Positions 46,330 through 56,962 of a stretch of DNA of 64,000 nucleotides are shown piece after piece (the stretch's first letter is position 1; the number at the start of each line of letters is the position of its first letter). Origin of the DNA: Sphaerisporangium melleum (lineage in GTDB: Bacteria > Actinomycetota > Actinomycetes > Streptosporangiales > Streptosporangiaceae); the NCBI RefSeq assembly GCF_014646695.1, contig NZ_BMNT01000006.1, forward strand, positions 69,671-133,670. Reading direction: 5' to 3'. Made by a program: the position numbers and the translations under genes. The notes beneath the pieces were generated by a model. The model worked only from the letters and a program-made list of their open reading frames with translations. It was not told the DNA's origin and made no database searches.

Positions 46330-47583
46330 TCACCTCAGCCCGGAGGCGGCCGCACGCTTGCGCGACAGGGCGTCCACGCCGGCGGCCAGCAGGAGCACCG
46401 CGCCGGTGACGATGTACTTCACACTGGCGCTGTATCCCATCAGGCCCATGCCGTTGTTGATCACCGCGACCACGGCGCCGCCGAGGATGGCGTCCAGCAC
46501 CCGGCCCTTGCCGCCGAACAGGCTGGTGCCGCCGATGACCGCCGCGCCCACGGCGAACAGCAGCACGTCGCTGCCGCCCGTGCTGGGGTCGACCGAGCTG
46601 GCCTGGGAGGCCAGGATGATGCCGCCGACCGAGGCCAGGCCCGAGCAGATGACGAAGGCGCTGACCCGGATGAGATCCACGTTGATGCCGGCCCGGCGGG
46701 CCGCCTCGGCGTTGCCGCCGACGGCGTAGATGTGCCGGCCGAACGCCGTGCGGCGCAGCACGAACGTCCAGAAGATCAGCAGGGCGAGCACGATGGGGAC
46801 CACGACCGGCACGCCCTTGAGCGACACCAGCAGCACGTTGCGGCTGCGCTCCAGGTTCAGCGCGTACACCGCGAGCCCGCCGAGAACGGCGAGGGAGCCC
46901 ACCCGCAGGGCGATGAGCCCGACAGGGTCGGCCGCGAGGCCCCGGCCGGCGCGGCGGCGCGCCCGCACGAGCTGGACCGCGGCGTACGCCAGCACGCAGA
47001 CCGCGTACAGGGCCCAGCCGAGCCACGGCGGCAGGTAGCGGTTCTCAATGGCGATGATGACGGGGTCGCGGATGGCGATGTTGGTGCCCTCCTGGACCAG
47101 GACCAGCAGTAGGCCCTGGAAGGCGAGGAAGGCGGCGAGGGTCACCACGAAGGAGGGGATGCCCAGCTTGGCCACCAGCGCGCCGAGCACCAGCCCGATC
47201 ACCACGCCGGTGAGCACGGCCGCGCCGACGCCCACGTACCAGGGCAGCCCCTGCTGGCTCATCACGACGGCCAGGACGGCGGCGCAGACGCCGCTGGTGT
47301 AGCCGGCCGACAGGTCGATCTCGCCGAGCAGCAGGACGAACACCAGGCCCATGGCGATCATGGTGATCGCGGCGCCCTGGGTGAACAGGTTGGCGAAGTT
47401 GGTCGCCGACAGGAAGACCGGCCGCAGGACGGCGAAGGCCGTGCACAGCACGATGAGCCCGAGGATGGCGGGCAGCGCGCCCATGTCGCCGCCGCGCACC
47501 CGCGCGATGTAGGACCGGAAGTTGCCGGCGATGCTCGGGGCCGGCGCGGCGGCCTGCCTGCCGGGGACGATCGTGGTGCTCAT
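46330..47583 (-). CDS. xylH: Sugar ABC transporter permease (XylH-like)
   Basis: The 417-aa membrane protein has about 10-12 helices with the BPD_transp_2 sequence: AAITMIAMGLVFVLLLGEID, LSAGYTSGVCAAVLAVV, FVVTLAAFLAFQGLLLVLV, FGRHIYAVGGNAEAARRAGI (the EAA-like loop) and GTSLFGGKGRVLDAILGGAV. This fits the XylH group. ATG 47583 overlaps the ATPase stop (ATGA). The transporter imports xylose or a related pentose, judged from gene order and the ROK neighbour. Confidence 0.92.
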   Translation of the reverse strand: MSTTIVPGRQAAAPAPSIAGNFRSYIARVRGGDMGALPAILGLIVLCTAFAVLRPVFLSATNFANLFTQGAAITMIAMGLVFVLLLGEIDLSAGYTSGVCAAVLAVVMSQQGLPWYVGVGAAVLTGVVIGLVLGALVAKLGIPSFVVTLAAFLAFQGLLLVLVQEGTNIAIRDPVIIAIENRYLPPWLGWALYAVCVLAYAAVQLVRARRRAGRGLAADPVGLIALRVGSLAVLGGLAVYALNLERSRNVLLVSLKGVPVVVPIVLALLIFWTFVLRRTAFGRHIYAVGGNAEAARRAGINVDLIRVSAFVICSGLASVGGIILASQASSVDPSTGGSDVLLFAVGAAVIGGTSLFGGKGRVLDAILGGAVVAVINNGMGLMGYSASVKYIVTGAVLLLAAGVDALSRKRAAASGLR

Positions 47584-48356
47584 GCGGTGACTCCGTTGAC
47601 GTTCTGCAGGCCGAGCTCGCCGCTGCGCCCCGAGGTGATCAGCTCGACGACCTGCGCGTGGGTGACGTCGGACGTCTTCACCTGCGCGGCCATGCGCCCC
47701 AGGTAGAGCGCCGAGATCCGGTCGGAGACGGCGAAGACGTCGTTGAGGTTGTGGGAGATGAGGATCACGGCCAGGCCGTTGTCGGCGAGGCGGCGCACCA
47801 GTTCGAGCACCTGGGCGGTCTGCGCGACACCGAGGGCGGCGGTGGGCTCGTCCAGGATGACGACCTTGCTGTTCCAGAGCACGGCCTTGGCGATGGCCAC
47901 GGTCTGGCGCTGGCCGCCCGACAGGCTGGACACCAGCTGGCGGATCGACTTGACGGTGCGGACCGACAGGCCGTCGAGCGTCTTGGCGGCCATCTCCTCC
48001 ATCGTCGCCTCGTCGAGGACCAGTCCACTGCGCTTCTCGCGCCCGAGGAACATGTTCTGGACGATGTCCAGGTTGTCGCACAGGGCGAGGTCCTGGTAGA
48101 CGATCTCGATGCCCAGGTCCGCCGCGTCGCGGGGGCTGGTGATGTGGACCGGGCGGCCGTCGAACACGTACTCGCCGGCGTCGGCGGTGTAGGTGCCGCC
48201 GATGCACTTGACCAGGGTGGACTTGCCGGCGCCGTTGTCACCGACCAGCGCGGTCACCTCGCCGGCGTGGGCGGTGAGGTCGACGTGGTGCAGGACCTGC
48301 ACGGGACCGAAGCTCTTGTCGAGCCCCCGGATCTCCAGGACGGGTTGGGAAGACAC
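47580..48356 (-). CDS. xylG: Sugar ABC transporter ATPase, single-domain (XylG-like)
   Basis: The 258-aa protein has a single ABC domain: Walker A VGDNGAGKSTLVKCI, Q-loop VYQDLALCDNLDIVQNMFLG, signature LSGGQRQTVAIAKAV, Walker B VVILDEPTAAL and switch His VILISHN. Enteric XylG has two fused domains; this half-size form is common in actinomycetes and presumably homodimerises. GTG 48356 has GAGGA five bases upstream. It is coupled to xylH. Confidence 0.92.
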   Translation of the reverse strand: MSSQPVLEIRGLDKSFGPVQVLHHVDLTAHAGEVTALVGDNGAGKSTLVKCIGGTYTADAGEYVFDGRPVHITSPRDAADLGIEIVYQDLALCDNLDIVQNMFLGREKRSGLVLDEATMEEMAAKTLDGLSVRTVKSIRQLVSSLSGGQRQTVAIAKAVLWNSKVVILDEPTAALGVAQTAQVLELVRRLADNGLAVILISHNLNDVFAVSDRISALYLGRMAAQVKTSDVTHAQVVELITSGRSGELGLQNVNGVTA

Positions 48357-48398
48357 GTTGCTCCTCGGGGAGACGGACGGCACGCCCCGCGCACCCCG

Positions 48399-48432
48399 CC
48401 GGGGAGGCCCCTTCTGCAGGTGGCCTCCCCGG
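48399..48432 (-). other. xylF-xylG intercistronic hairpin
   Basis: CCGGGGAGGCC pairs with GGCCTCCCCGG, a perfect 11-bp stem with a 12-base loop, in the 104-bp gap after xylF. Hairpins here usually cause partial termination or mRNA protection so the binding protein is made in excess. Confidence 0.7.
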
Positions 48433-48460
48433 GTGGCGCCGGCCGCGCCGGACCTCGGTT

Positions 48461-49582
48461 CTACTGGATTCCGGCCTTGGTGCACTTGTCGGCGAAGTCG
48501 CCCTTGCAGAGCTCTTCCTTGGTCACGTAGCCGTCGGCGACGACGTCCTTGACGGAGTCGAACGTGATCGACTGCGGGTCCAGGAGGACGGAGGGGACGT
48601 CCTGGCCGGTCTCGGTGTCCTTGACCGAGCCGCTCACCGTGGGCTTCTCGCCCTTGGCCAGCGCGATGGCGAGCTCGGCGGCGGCGTCGGCCTCCTTCTT
48701 GACCGCCTTGTAGACCGTCATGCACTGGTCACCGGCGAGGACGTTCTGCAGGCCCTGGACGCCCGCGTCCTGGCCGGTCACCGGCACCTTGCCGTTGAGC
48801 TTCTGCTTCTTGAGCACGGTGATGGCGGCGTTGCCGAGGTTGTCGTTCGCGGCGAGCACACCGGCGATCTTGGGCTCGGAGGTGAACATCTGCTCGAAGA
48901 TCGTGCCGGCCTTGCGCGGGTCCCAGTCGGGCACCGACTGGTCCGGGCCCTTGACGTACTCGCCGGAGTCGAACTTCGGCTTCAGCACGCTGTCGTAGCC
49001 CTGCTTGAACAGCGTCGCGTTGTTGTCGGTGGGCGAGCCGTTCAGCTCGGCGACGATGGGCTTGTCGGCCTTCTTGTCGGTCAGGCACTGGACCAGGCCC
49101 TCGCCCTGCAGCTGGCCGACCTTCACGTTGTCGAAGCTGACGTAGTACGAGGCGCCGCCGCCGAGGGTCAGGCGGTCGTAGTCGATGACCGGGACGCCCT
49201 GGGCCTTGGCCTTGTCGATGACGGCCTTGCCGGTGCCGCTGTCGAGGTTGACGATGGCCAGCACGGTGGCGCCGTTGGTGATCATCTGGTCGGCGATGGT
49301 CTGGAACGCCGTCTTGTCGTTCTGGGCGTTCTGGATGTCGTACTCCACGCCCGCGGCCTTGAACGCCTCTTCGAGGTACTTGCGGTCCGCGGTCTCCCAG
49401 CGGGGCGAGGACTTGCTGTCGGGCAGGATGACACCGATCTTGCCGGGCTTCGCGGCGGCTTCGGAGCTGGCGGCGCCGCTCGGAGCGGCGCCTGAGTTGT
49501 CACCGCCGTCGCCCCCGCAGGCGGTGAGACCGAGAGAGAGCGCCGCCGCGGCGGCGGTCAGGCCGAGGATCCCCTTGCGCAT
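48461..49582 (-). CDS. xylF: Sugar-binding lipoprotein of the ABC transporter (XylF-like)
   Basis: The 373-aa precursor has a lipobox (LSLGLTAC, Cys near 22) and a periplasmic-binding-protein type 1 fold: KIGVILPDSKSSPRWETADR, IADQMITNGATVLAIVNLDS, GVPVIDYDRLTLGGGASYYV, SFDNVKVG and KVPVTGQDAGVQGLQNVLAG. This is typical of xylose-binding XylF. It begins the xylFGH operon. ATG 49582 has only a distant AAAGGA. The upstream region carries ROK-type dyads. Confidence 0.93.
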   Translation of the reverse strand: MRKGILGLTAAAAALSLGLTACGGDGGDNSGAAPSGAASSEAAAKPGKIGVILPDSKSSPRWETADRKYLEEAFKAAGVEYDIQNAQNDKTAFQTIADQMITNGATVLAIVNLDSGTGKAVIDKAKAQGVPVIDYDRLTLGGGASYYVSFDNVKVGQLQGEGLVQCLTDKKADKPIVAELNGSPTDNNATLFKQGYDSVLKPKFDSGEYVKGPDQSVPDWDPRKAGTIFEQMFTSEPKIAGVLAANDNLGNAAITVLKKQKLNGKVPVTGQDAGVQGLQNVLAGDQCMTVYKAVKKEADAAAELAIALAKGEKPTVSGSVKDTETGQDVPSVLLDPQSITFDSVKDVVADGYVTKEELCKGDFADKCTKAGIQ

Positions 49583-49718
49583 GAGTGCACCGGGTCCTTT
49601 CTGCGAAAGATGGCCACTGACGGCGTGGCACGGGGGGTCTGTTGTGGGGAGGTGCCCGGCCGAGCTCAGACCGGGGGGCACGGCCGGCGCCGGATCTCGG
49701 CTGTGGCCGTTCGTCGAA

Positions 49719-49798
49719 TGTTGTTTGCGGCAACGTATTCCGTCGCGCGCCGGGATGCCAGACCTGCGCAGGTCTCAATTTGTTGTCAGCGGTAACAA
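49719..49798 (-). promoter_or_regulatory. Two XylR/ROK-type sites and a 16-bp palindrome upstream of xylF
   Basis: Site A (49719-49735) reads TGTTGTTTGCGGCAACG and site B (49780-49798) TTGTTGTCAGCGGTAACAA. Both share TTGTT...GCGG...AAC. The core TTGTTTGCGGCAAC is close to the Bacillus XylR operator core TTTGTTTGGGCAAC. Between them AGACCTGC-GCAGGTCT (49760-49775) is a perfect 16-bp palindrome. The region is AT-rich relative to its surroundings and lies 137-216 bases from the xylF start. Confidence 0.55.
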
Positions 49799-49813
49799 TC
49801 GGGAAACGCCGTC

Positions 49814-50539
49814 TTAACGGGCCAGGCTCTGCCCGATCAGCACCACCGCGGACAACGACGCGACCACCAGGACCCCGGTCCTGACCCGCCCGCCGTCGAT
49901 GAACCGGCGCAGTGGGCCGGAGACGGCGAAGCCCGCGATCATGAACGGGACGAGCACGGCGCCCGCGAGCAGGGCCCGCGCGGGCAGCCGGTCCACCGCG
50001 GCGAGCAGCAGCAGCGACTGCGCGGCCGACAGCGCGAAGTACATGGCGAGGGTCGCCCGGATCTGCGGCCCCTTGGCGTGCTGGTAGACGATGCCCATGG
50101 GCGGGCCGCCGATGCCGGTGGCGGTGCCGGTCACCCCGGAGATGAAGCCGGCCCCGGTCAGCGTGGCCCCGTTGCGCGGGATCGCCACCGCCGTCGCGGT
50201 GACCGCCACCGCGACGAGCACCATGATGCCGACGAACACGCCGAGCACCGCGGTGCTGACGTACACGACGACGACCGCGCCGACGGCGCTGCCCGGCAGC
50301 CGGCCGAGCAGCGCGAACCCCAGGCCTCGCCAGTCGACCCGGCGCCACTCCGCGGCGAGGGTGAACAGCGGCAGGGTCATGTTGACGACCTGCACCGCTC
50401 CGGGCATGACACCCGGGTCGAGCACCGTGATCATCGGGGCGGCCACCAGGCCGAGCCCGAACCCCACCCCTCCCTGGACGATGGCGCCGATGAACACCGC
50501 GAAGCCGCCAATAACGACATACAGGACGTCGATTCCCAT
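49814..50539 (-). CDS. TauE/SafE family sulfite exporter-like membrane protein
   Basis: The 241-aa protein has about 7-8 hydrophobic segments and the TauE pattern: FIGAIVQGGVGFGLGLVAAP with MITVLDPGVMPGAV in the first half and GVTGTATGIGGPPMGIVYQH in the second. The family moves sulfite, sulfoacetate or other anions across the membrane. A TAGCCT 7 bases before ATG 50539 suggests leaderless translation. It is 59 bp after the P450 gene and may be independent. Confidence 0.88.
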   Translation of the reverse strand: MGIDVLYVVIGGFAVFIGAIVQGGVGFGLGLVAAPMITVLDPGVMPGAVQVVNMTLPLFTLAAEWRRVDWRGLGFALLGRLPGSAVGAVVVVYVSTAVLGVFVGIMVLVAVAVTATAVAIPRNGATLTGAGFISGVTGTATGIGGPPMGIVYQHAKGPQIRATLAMYFALSAAQSLLLLAAVDRLPARALLAGAVLVPFMIAGFAVSGPLRRFIDGGRVRTGVLVVASLSAVVLIGQSLAR

Positions 50540-50598
50540 GCGCGGCAGGCTAGACCTCGCCCCCGCGCCCGCCGCAACGGGTTATCGGCCCCGGGCGT

Positions 50599-51798
50599 TC
50601 ACCAGGCGACGGGCAGCCGGTGCACTCCGTAGATGGCCATGTCGGAGCGGGTGGCGACCTGCTCGGGCTCGACGGCCAGCCGCAGGCCCGGGAAGCGCTC
50701 CAGCAGCGCGGGGTAGCCGACACGCATCTCGACGCGGGCGAGCTGCTGGCCGATGCACTGGTGGACGCCGTGCCCGAAGGCCAGGTGCCCGGTGGCCGGC
50801 CGGGTGACGTCCAGCGCGTCCGGGTCGGGGAAGCGGGCCGGGTCGCGGTCGGCGGCCGACAGCGAGACGGTGACGCTCTCCCCCGCCCTGATCATGTGGC
50901 CCTCGATCGGGACGTCGGCCATCGCCGTGCGCAGCAGGCCGATGTGGATGATGCTCAGGTACCGCATCAGCTCCTCCACCGCCGCCGGGGCCCTGCGCAC
51001 CGGGTCCTCGCGCAGCGCGGCGAGCTGGGCCGGGTTGCGCAGCAGGGTGAAGGTGCCGAGCGCGAGCATGTTGGCGGTCGTCTCGTGCCCGGCGACCACC
51101 AGCAGCATCGCCACGCCGGCGATCTCCTCCTTGGTGAGCTGCTTCGTCGCAACCAGGTTGCTGATCACGTCCTCGCCCGGCCGGGCCCGCTTGCCGTCCA
51201 CCAGCTCCAGCATGAACGCCATCAGGCCGCTCACCGCCTCGCGCACCTGGTCTGAGGTGGAGTCCAGGTCGAGCATGACCTCCGACTGCCGCTGGAATGA
51301 CTCCTGCGCACCGGTGGGCACGCCGAGCAGCTCGCAGATCACCAGCGACGGCAGCGGCAGCGCGAACACCTCCACCAGGTCCACGGGCGGCCCGGCCTTC
51401 TCCATGCCGTCCAGCAGCTCGCCGGCGATCTGGCGGATCCTGGGCTCCAGCTCCTTGGCCCGGCGCAGGGTGAACTGCCCGGTGAGCAGGCGCCGGATCC
51501 GGGTGTGCTCGGGCGGGTCCTGGTGCAGGAAGAAGCCGGGGATGCCGGCGAACAGCCGCTGGGTGAGCCGCCCGCCGACCGGCGGGTGCAGCCGGTCGAG
51601 GTCGGTGCCGAACCGCGGGTCGGCGAGCACGGCGCGCGCGGCCTCGTACCCGGTGACCAGCCAGCCCACGTGCCCGTCGGCGTAGAGCATCGGCCGGATC
51701 GGGCCCTCCTCCCGCCATCGGGCGAGGTCACGAGGCGGGTCGAAGGGGTTCGGCCGGTCGAGCGAAAGGGTCACGGGTCCCGACATCGCGTGCGTCAT
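50599..51798 (-). CDS. Cytochrome P450 (CYP105-like)
   Basis: The 399-aa enzyme has the I-helix AGHETTANML, ExxR in VEELMRYL, and the heme-binding loop LAFGHGVHQCIGQQLAR with its Cys ligand. These fit class I bacterial P450s of the CYP105/107 type. No ferredoxin or reductase gene is adjacent and no biosynthetic cluster is visible. ATG 51798 follows GGGAGGAG at about 8 bases. It lies downstream of acnA but separated by a strong terminator. Confidence 0.93.
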   Translation of the reverse strand: MTHAMSGPVTLSLDRPNPFDPPRDLARWREEGPIRPMLYADGHVGWLVTGYEAARAVLADPRFGTDLDRLHPPVGGRLTQRLFAGIPGFFLHQDPPEHTRIRRLLTGQFTLRRAKELEPRIRQIAGELLDGMEKAGPPVDLVEVFALPLPSLVICELLGVPTGAQESFQRQSEVMLDLDSTSDQVREAVSGLMAFMLELVDGKRARPGEDVISNLVATKQLTKEEIAGVAMLLVVAGHETTANMLALGTFTLLRNPAQLAALREDPVRRAPAAVEELMRYLSIIHIGLLRTAMADVPIEGHMIRAGESVTVSLSAADRDPARFPDPDALDVTRPATGHLAFGHGVHQCIGQQLARVEMRVGYPALLERFPGLRLAVEPEQVATRSDMAIYGVHRLPVAW

Positions 51799-51964
51799 GC
51801 TGCGCTCCTCCCTTTCCCCCCGACCTTATGTTTCGGCGATATTTCACACCTTGAAGGGAGCTTTCAGGCGAGGCAAAGATTCGGCAGGTCACGGCGGGTG
51901 CGGCGCCCGGGACGCGGGACGCCATGGTGGCCCTCAGGGGACGCGCCTGCGGCCGGAACCGAAG

Positions 51965-51995
51965 CGGCCCGGCGGGGTGATCCCCCGCCGGGCCG
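51965..51995 (-). terminator. acnA terminator
   Basis: CGGCCCGGCGGGG pairs with CCCCGCCGGGCCG, a perfect 13-bp stem with a 5-base loop, 33 bases after the aconitase stop. Confidence 0.8.
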
Positions 51996-52027
51996 TTCCA
52001 TCTCCCGCCCCCTGGCGGGCCGTCGGC

Positions 52028-54817
<2,790 letters not shown>

Positions 54818-54925
54818 GGAGACTCGCCTCCCTCGTTTCCCGGTCATCACCACAGATGACGGGTCTGCAGACTGTGCCTGGTTCGCCCCATAGATCCTGC
54901 CGCACCGGCGGAGTGCGACGGCCAG

Positions 54926-54944
54926 TTAGGTCGCCCTAACCTCA
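54926..54944 (-). promoter_or_regulatory. IdeR/DtxR iron-box-like site in the acnA leader
   Basis: TTAGGTCGCCCTAACCTCA matches the 19-bp DtxR/IdeR consensus TTAGGTTAGGCTAACCTAA at 14 positions, including both TTAGG(T) and CTAACCT halves. It lies about 20-38 bases after the predicted acnA transcription start, where binding would block elongation. Confidence 0.6.
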
Positions 54945-54953
54945 TGGCGTCCA

Positions 54954-55000
54954 GAAATCTCTCGACATCAAGATATCGGGTGAAATCTCTCGACATCAAG
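54954..55000. repeat. Two 19-bp direct repeats over the acnA promoter
   Basis: GAAATCTCTCGACATCAAG occurs at 54954-54972 and 54982-55000, period 28. Each contains the near-palindrome CTCGACATCAAG, so a dimeric regulator would bind twice, covering -35 and -10. A MarR-family regulator such as TamR, known to act on aconitase in Streptomyces, is a candidate. Confidence 0.6.
54970..54999 (-). promoter_or_regulatory. acnA promoter
   Basis: On the minus strand, TTGATG (54994-54999) and TATCTT (54970-54975) are separated by 18 bp, a SigA-type promoter about 155 bases before the acnA start codon. Confidence 0.6.
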
Positions 55001-55015
55001 TTACTCGCGGGTAAC
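55000..55015. promoter_or_regulatory. GTTAC-N6-GTAAC inverted repeat upstream of the acnA promoter
   Basis: GTTAC (55000-55004) and GTAAC (55011-55015) flank TCGCGG. It directly adjoins the upstream direct repeat, on the far side from acnA. Regulator unknown. Confidence 0.4.
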
Positions 55016-55101
55016 GACAGGAGCGCGGCCTCACGGATCCGGGCATTCGCGACCGACGGGTCTCGGCGGAAAGGCGGCGCCCAGCGGGAAGGGGGCGGCT
55101 A

Positions 55102-55857
55102 CTAGAGGGACGGGAGCAGGCGCAGGGCGAACAGGCCGAGCACGACGACCGACAGCAGCGGCCCGAGGATCTTGATTTCGAACGCCCGCCCCGTCTTGAT
55201 GCCGATCTTCCACGGCAGCAGCCACCGGTGCCGCAGCGGCCACAGCACCGGGCAGCCCCGCTCGGTCAGGCAGTCGCCGATCACGTGCGCCAGGCAGCCG
55301 ATCGCGATCGCGAACCCCAGCCACAGGTAGCCGACCTGCGCGGCGCGCAGCAGGATGAACGCCGCCGCGGTGAGCCCGATGTTGACCATCGCCGAGGTCA
55401 TCGTGCGACCGGGGATGCCGATGCCGACCGCGCGCAGCGCGAGCCCGATCATCAAGATGACCAGGACGTCCCGCCCGATGGGATGGCCGTCGGCGAGCAG
55501 GTGGGCGCCGAAACCCGCGGCGAGCGCGAACAGCAGCGAGTGGGTCATGTGCCGGTGCCCGCCGCTGAGCCAGTTGACCGCCTTGCTGAGCACCCAGGTG
55601 GCCGGGCCGAAGGTCTGCGCGATCGTCGCGTGTGGATGGTCGAGGTCGGGCAGCATCGCCGCGCCGGCGCAGACGACCGCGCCGGCGACCAGCTCGGCCG
55701 GGGACAGCGCGTTGGCCACGATCGGGGTGAGGTCCCCGGCCAGGCCGCCCAGCACGGGGATCTCGCGGAGCGCGGTGACACCCGGGAGCGCCACCAGGCC
55801 CGGGGCGACCAGCAGCCAGGCGGCCGCTCCACTCAGGGCGTGCGTATGTCCCATCAT
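55102..55857 (-). CDS. Membrane-bound metal-dependent hydrolase (DUF457/YdjM-like)
   Basis: The 251-aa protein starts MMGHTHALSGAAAWLL and carries the conserved LPDLDHPHATIAQTFG and HRHMTHSLLFAL, whose His and Asp residues suggest metal binding. Five or six hydrophobic segments put it in the membrane. E. coli YdjM belongs to this family and is LexA-regulated; activity is unproven. ATG 55857 is used, with ATG 55854 possible. A strong minus-strand terminator lies 82 bases upstream. Confidence 0.87.
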   Translation of the reverse strand: MMGHTHALSGAAAWLLVAPGLVALPGVTALREIPVLGGLAGDLTPIVANALSPAELVAGAVVCAGAAMLPDLDHPHATIAQTFGPATWVLSKAVNWLSGGHRHMTHSLLFALAAGFGAHLLADGHPIGRDVLVILMIGLALRAVGIGIPGRTMTSAMVNIGLTAAAFILLRAAQVGYLWLGFAIAIGCLAHVIGDCLTERGCPVLWPLRHRWLLPWKIGIKTGRAFEIKILGPLLSVVVLGLFALRLLPSL

Positions 55858-55939
55858 GCGCTGATCACGAACCGGCACCCTATGGCAAAAAACCGGTCAA
55901 GCGGCGGAGGTGACCGTCCCGGCCTCGGCGTGTCGCCGG

Positions 55940-56010
55940 AAAAAGAAAAGGACGGGATCGTTCCGCTCCAAGAGCACCCCCCAGCCCTCTCAGAGCGGAA
56001 CGACCCGTCC
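55940..56010 (-). terminator. Orphan intrinsic terminator on the minus strand upstream of DUF457
   Basis: On the minus strand an 18-19-bp stem (plus-strand arms GGACGGGATCGTTCCGCTC at 55950-55968 and GAGCGGAACGACCCGTCC at 55993-56010, one bulged A) is followed immediately by TTTTCTTTTT (55940-55949). This is a textbook intrinsic terminator, rare in such a GC-rich genome. No minus-strand gene lies upstream of it within the spacer; the 333-bp spacer contains no CDS. It must end an unannotated RNA or act as an attenuator for DUF457. Confidence 0.85.
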
Positions 56011-56054
56011 GACCAGTGTTAACGCTCGCATCCCGGGATGTGTTCCCCGGGAGG

Positions 56055-56070
56055 CGTGATGTGCGTCACT
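56055..56070. promoter_or_regulatory. Crp/GlxR-like dyad
   Basis: CGTGATGTGCGTCACT has the GTGA-N6-TCAC core of actinobacterial Crp-type sites. It lies 78 bp upstream of the plus-strand promoter -35. A perfect 12-bp palindrome CATCCCGGGATG is nearby at 56029-56040. Confidence 0.4.
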
Positions 56071-56132
56071 GATTTTCCGGTCCGCGAGTGCCGGGAGTGC
56101 GGCCGTCCGGACCGCGGGTTCGCGATCGGGTG

Positions 56133-56161
56133 TTGCTCTCAGAATGTTCGCGATATATCTT
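56133..56161 (+). promoter_or_regulatory. Promoter of the PadR (YqjI-like) gene
   Basis: TTGCTC (56133-56138) and TATCTT (56156-56161) are spaced by exactly 17 bp. The -10 region includes the palindrome GATATATC. Transcription would start near 56168, giving a leader of about 45 bases. Confidence 0.6.
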
Positions 56162-56174
56162 TGAAGCATCGAGA

Positions 56175-56193
56175 ACGATCGAAGGTCGATCGT
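56175..56193. promoter_or_regulatory. Operator-like dyad downstream of the PadR promoter
   Basis: ACGATCG-AAGGT-CGATCGT is a perfect 7-bp inverted repeat at about +8 to +26 of the predicted transcript. Autoregulation by the encoded PadR protein is the natural interpretation. Confidence 0.55.
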
Positions 56194-56211
56194 GACGAGA
56201 GGAGTCACACC

Positions 56212-56955
56212 ATGACCGCATTCGCGATGGGCGCTCCGTGGGAGCGCCGCGGCATGAAACGGCCGGGCCTCGCCGCACTGGGCGCCCTGGCCGCACTGCA
56301 CCAGGCCCACCACCACCGCCACGGCGGGCCGCACGGCGAGGACGACGAGGGCGGCCACGAGCACCGGCGCCGGGGTCACCGAGGCGGGCGCAGGGGCCCC
56401 GCCCCCTGGGACTTCGGCCCGGGACCGTTCCCGCCCGGCTTCCCCTTCGGATTCCGCGGCGGCCGGCCGCCGTTCGGCCGGGGCGGCGGCCGCAAGGCCA
56501 AGCGCGGCGACGTACGCGCGGCCATCCTGGCGCTGCTGGCCGAGGAGCCGCGCAACGGGTACCAGATCATCCAGGAGATCGCCGAGCGCAGCGAGGGCGG
56601 CTGGCGGCCGAGCCCCGGAGCGGTGTACCCCGCGCTCCAGCAGCTCGCCGACGAGGGCCTGGTCCTCGCCGAGGAGTCCGAGGGCCGCAAGACCTTCCGG
56701 CTCACCGAGGCGGGGCTGGCGTACGTCTCCGAGCACCCCGACGAGGTGCGCGCCCCCTGGGAGGACATGACGCCGAACATCGAGGAGGGCATGTACGAGC
56801 TGTTCGACCTGAGCCGGCAGGCCGCCGCGGCACTCTTCCAGATCGCGCAGACTGGAAGTGACGCCCAGGTGGGGCAGGCGAAGAAGATCCTGGCCGACAC
56901 GCGGCGCAAGCTGTACCAGATCCTGGCCGACGGCGACACCGCCCCGGAGGAGTGA
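56212..56955 (+). CDS. PadR family regulator with His-rich N-terminus (YqjI-like)
   Basis: The 247-aa protein has a low-complexity His/Gly/Arg-rich N-terminal 100 residues (HQAHHHRHGG, EGGHEHRRRG) followed by a PadR winged helix: KRGDVRAAILALLAEEPRNG, YQIIQEIAERSEGGWRPSPG, AVYPALQQLADEGLVLAEES. It ends with a dimerisation helix. E. coli YqjI has the same plan and senses nickel to control iron metabolism, so metal sensing is plausible. GAGAGGAG lies 7 bases before ATG 56212. A DUF1707 protein follows at 7 bases. Confidence 0.9.
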   Translation: MTAFAMGAPWERRGMKRPGLAALGALAALHQAHHHRHGGPHGEDDEGGHEHRRRGHRGGRRGPAPWDFGPGPFPPGFPFGFRGGRPPFGRGGGRKAKRGDVRAAILALLAEEPRNGYQIIQEIAERSEGGWRPSPGAVYPALQQLADEGLVLAEESEGRKTFRLTEAGLAYVSEHPDEVRAPWEDMTPNIEEGMYELFDLSRQAAAALFQIAQTGSDAQVGQAKKILADTRRKLYQILADGDTAPEE

Positions 56956-56962
56956 GGCCTCG

